NCBI GenBank assembly: GCA_030428615.1
Contig: JAUIDN010000026.1
Location: 1-33,666 of the forward strand
From: Alphaproteobacteria bacterium
Lineage (GTDB): Bacteria > Pseudomonadota > Alphaproteobacteria > Sphingomonadales > Emcibacteraceae
Length of the DNA stretch: 33,666 bases
Direction: 5' to 3'
Position 1 is the first letter of the stretch; every line of letters starts with the position of its first letter. Of the stretch, positions 33,555 to 33,666 are shown in pieces. A program made the position numbers and the translations under genes. The notes beneath the pieces were generated by a model that was given only the letters and a program-made list of their open reading frames with translations, was not told where the DNA came from and searched no databases.

Positions 33555-33666
33555 ATGTCTGAGAGTAGAGTATATCGGGTAGGTCGTTCAGCGGCTGAAC
33601 ATGCGCTTATTAACAATGAACAGTATCTTGATCTTTATGATCGGTCGATATCGGATCCGGAAGTTT
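33555..33666 (+). CDS. acs: Acetyl-CoA synthetase, N-terminal fragment (runs off window)
   Basis: 37 codons from the ATG at 33555 are visible. They read MSESRVYRVGRSAAEHALIN then NEQYLDLYDRSISDPEV, the typical start of AMP-forming acetyl-CoA synthetase, which makes acetyl-CoA from acetate, ATP and CoA. AGAGG lies six bases before the ATG. The adenylation core is beyond the window, so propionyl-CoA synthetase or an acetoacetyl-CoA synthetase-like relative cannot be fully excluded. Confidence 0.78.
   Translation, partial: MSESRVYRVGRSAAEHALINNEQYLDLYDRSISDPEV

Overview
The window looks like a chromosomal segment of a fairly low-GC, Gram-negative, aerobic alphaproteobacterium, probably aquatic or marine. 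The grounds are a methionine synthase split into a homocysteine subunit and a pterin/B12/activation subunit, an ArsR-methyltransferase fusion regulator ahead of metF-metH, a TonB-dependent receptor, an MlaA lipoprotein and EttA. A lineage such as Kordiimonadales/Emcibacteraceae would fit, but this is a guess from gene style, not a match. There are no rRNA or tRNA genes, no CRISPR array and no phage module.

Layout. 1-851: the 5' part of an IS30-family element that runs off the left edge, with its right end abutting one arm of a palindromic repeat. 1039-4661: an exported M20-type carbamoylase/amidohydrolase followed by a TonB-dependent receptor. 4768-5363: two further copies of the repeat around a small four-helix membrane protein. 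5377-6174: class D (OXA-type) beta-lactamase. 6250-14050, all minus strand: methylmalonyl-CoA mutase, then the methionine/one-carbon operon, transcribed as ArsR-methyltransferase regulator > metF > metH (homocysteine part) > metH (remainder). A near-perfect 22-bp palindrome lies just before the regulator. 14268-18362, plus strand: four paralogous exported TPR proteins in two pairs, with mlaA and a polytopic membrane protein between the pairs. 18396-24631, minus strand: ettA, two tandem exported methyltransferase-like proteins, an ICMT-type methyltransferase, a lipoprotein amidohydrolase and free methionine-(R)-sulfoxide reductase. 24851-27547, plus strand: small membrane protein, YtrA-type GntR regulator, ABC ATPase, a second small membrane protein, ABC-2 permease. 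27624-29097, minus strand: TusA-like, SufE and TauE/SafE genes, a sulfur-handling operon. 29411-31618: PAS-PAS-GGDEF-EAL c-di-GMP protein. 31615-32211: exported DUF1579-like protein. 32337-33497: stand-alone MnmC-type FAD oxidoreductase. 33555 to the end: start of acetyl-CoA synthetase.

How genes work together. Two cobalamin enzymes (methylmalonyl-CoA mutase and MetH) are adjacent. The methionine operon, its probable S-adenosylhomocysteine-responsive regulator and the methionine sulfoxide reductase give a methionine theme. The most original locus is 14268-18362, where four small exported TPR paralogues share a cysteine pair spaced exactly 16 residues apart and enclose mlaA and a membrane protein. 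I know of no described system with this layout. The second unusual locus is the tandem pair of signal-peptide-bearing methyltransferase-like proteins, whose genes share a 46-nt identical 3' end although the rest has diverged.
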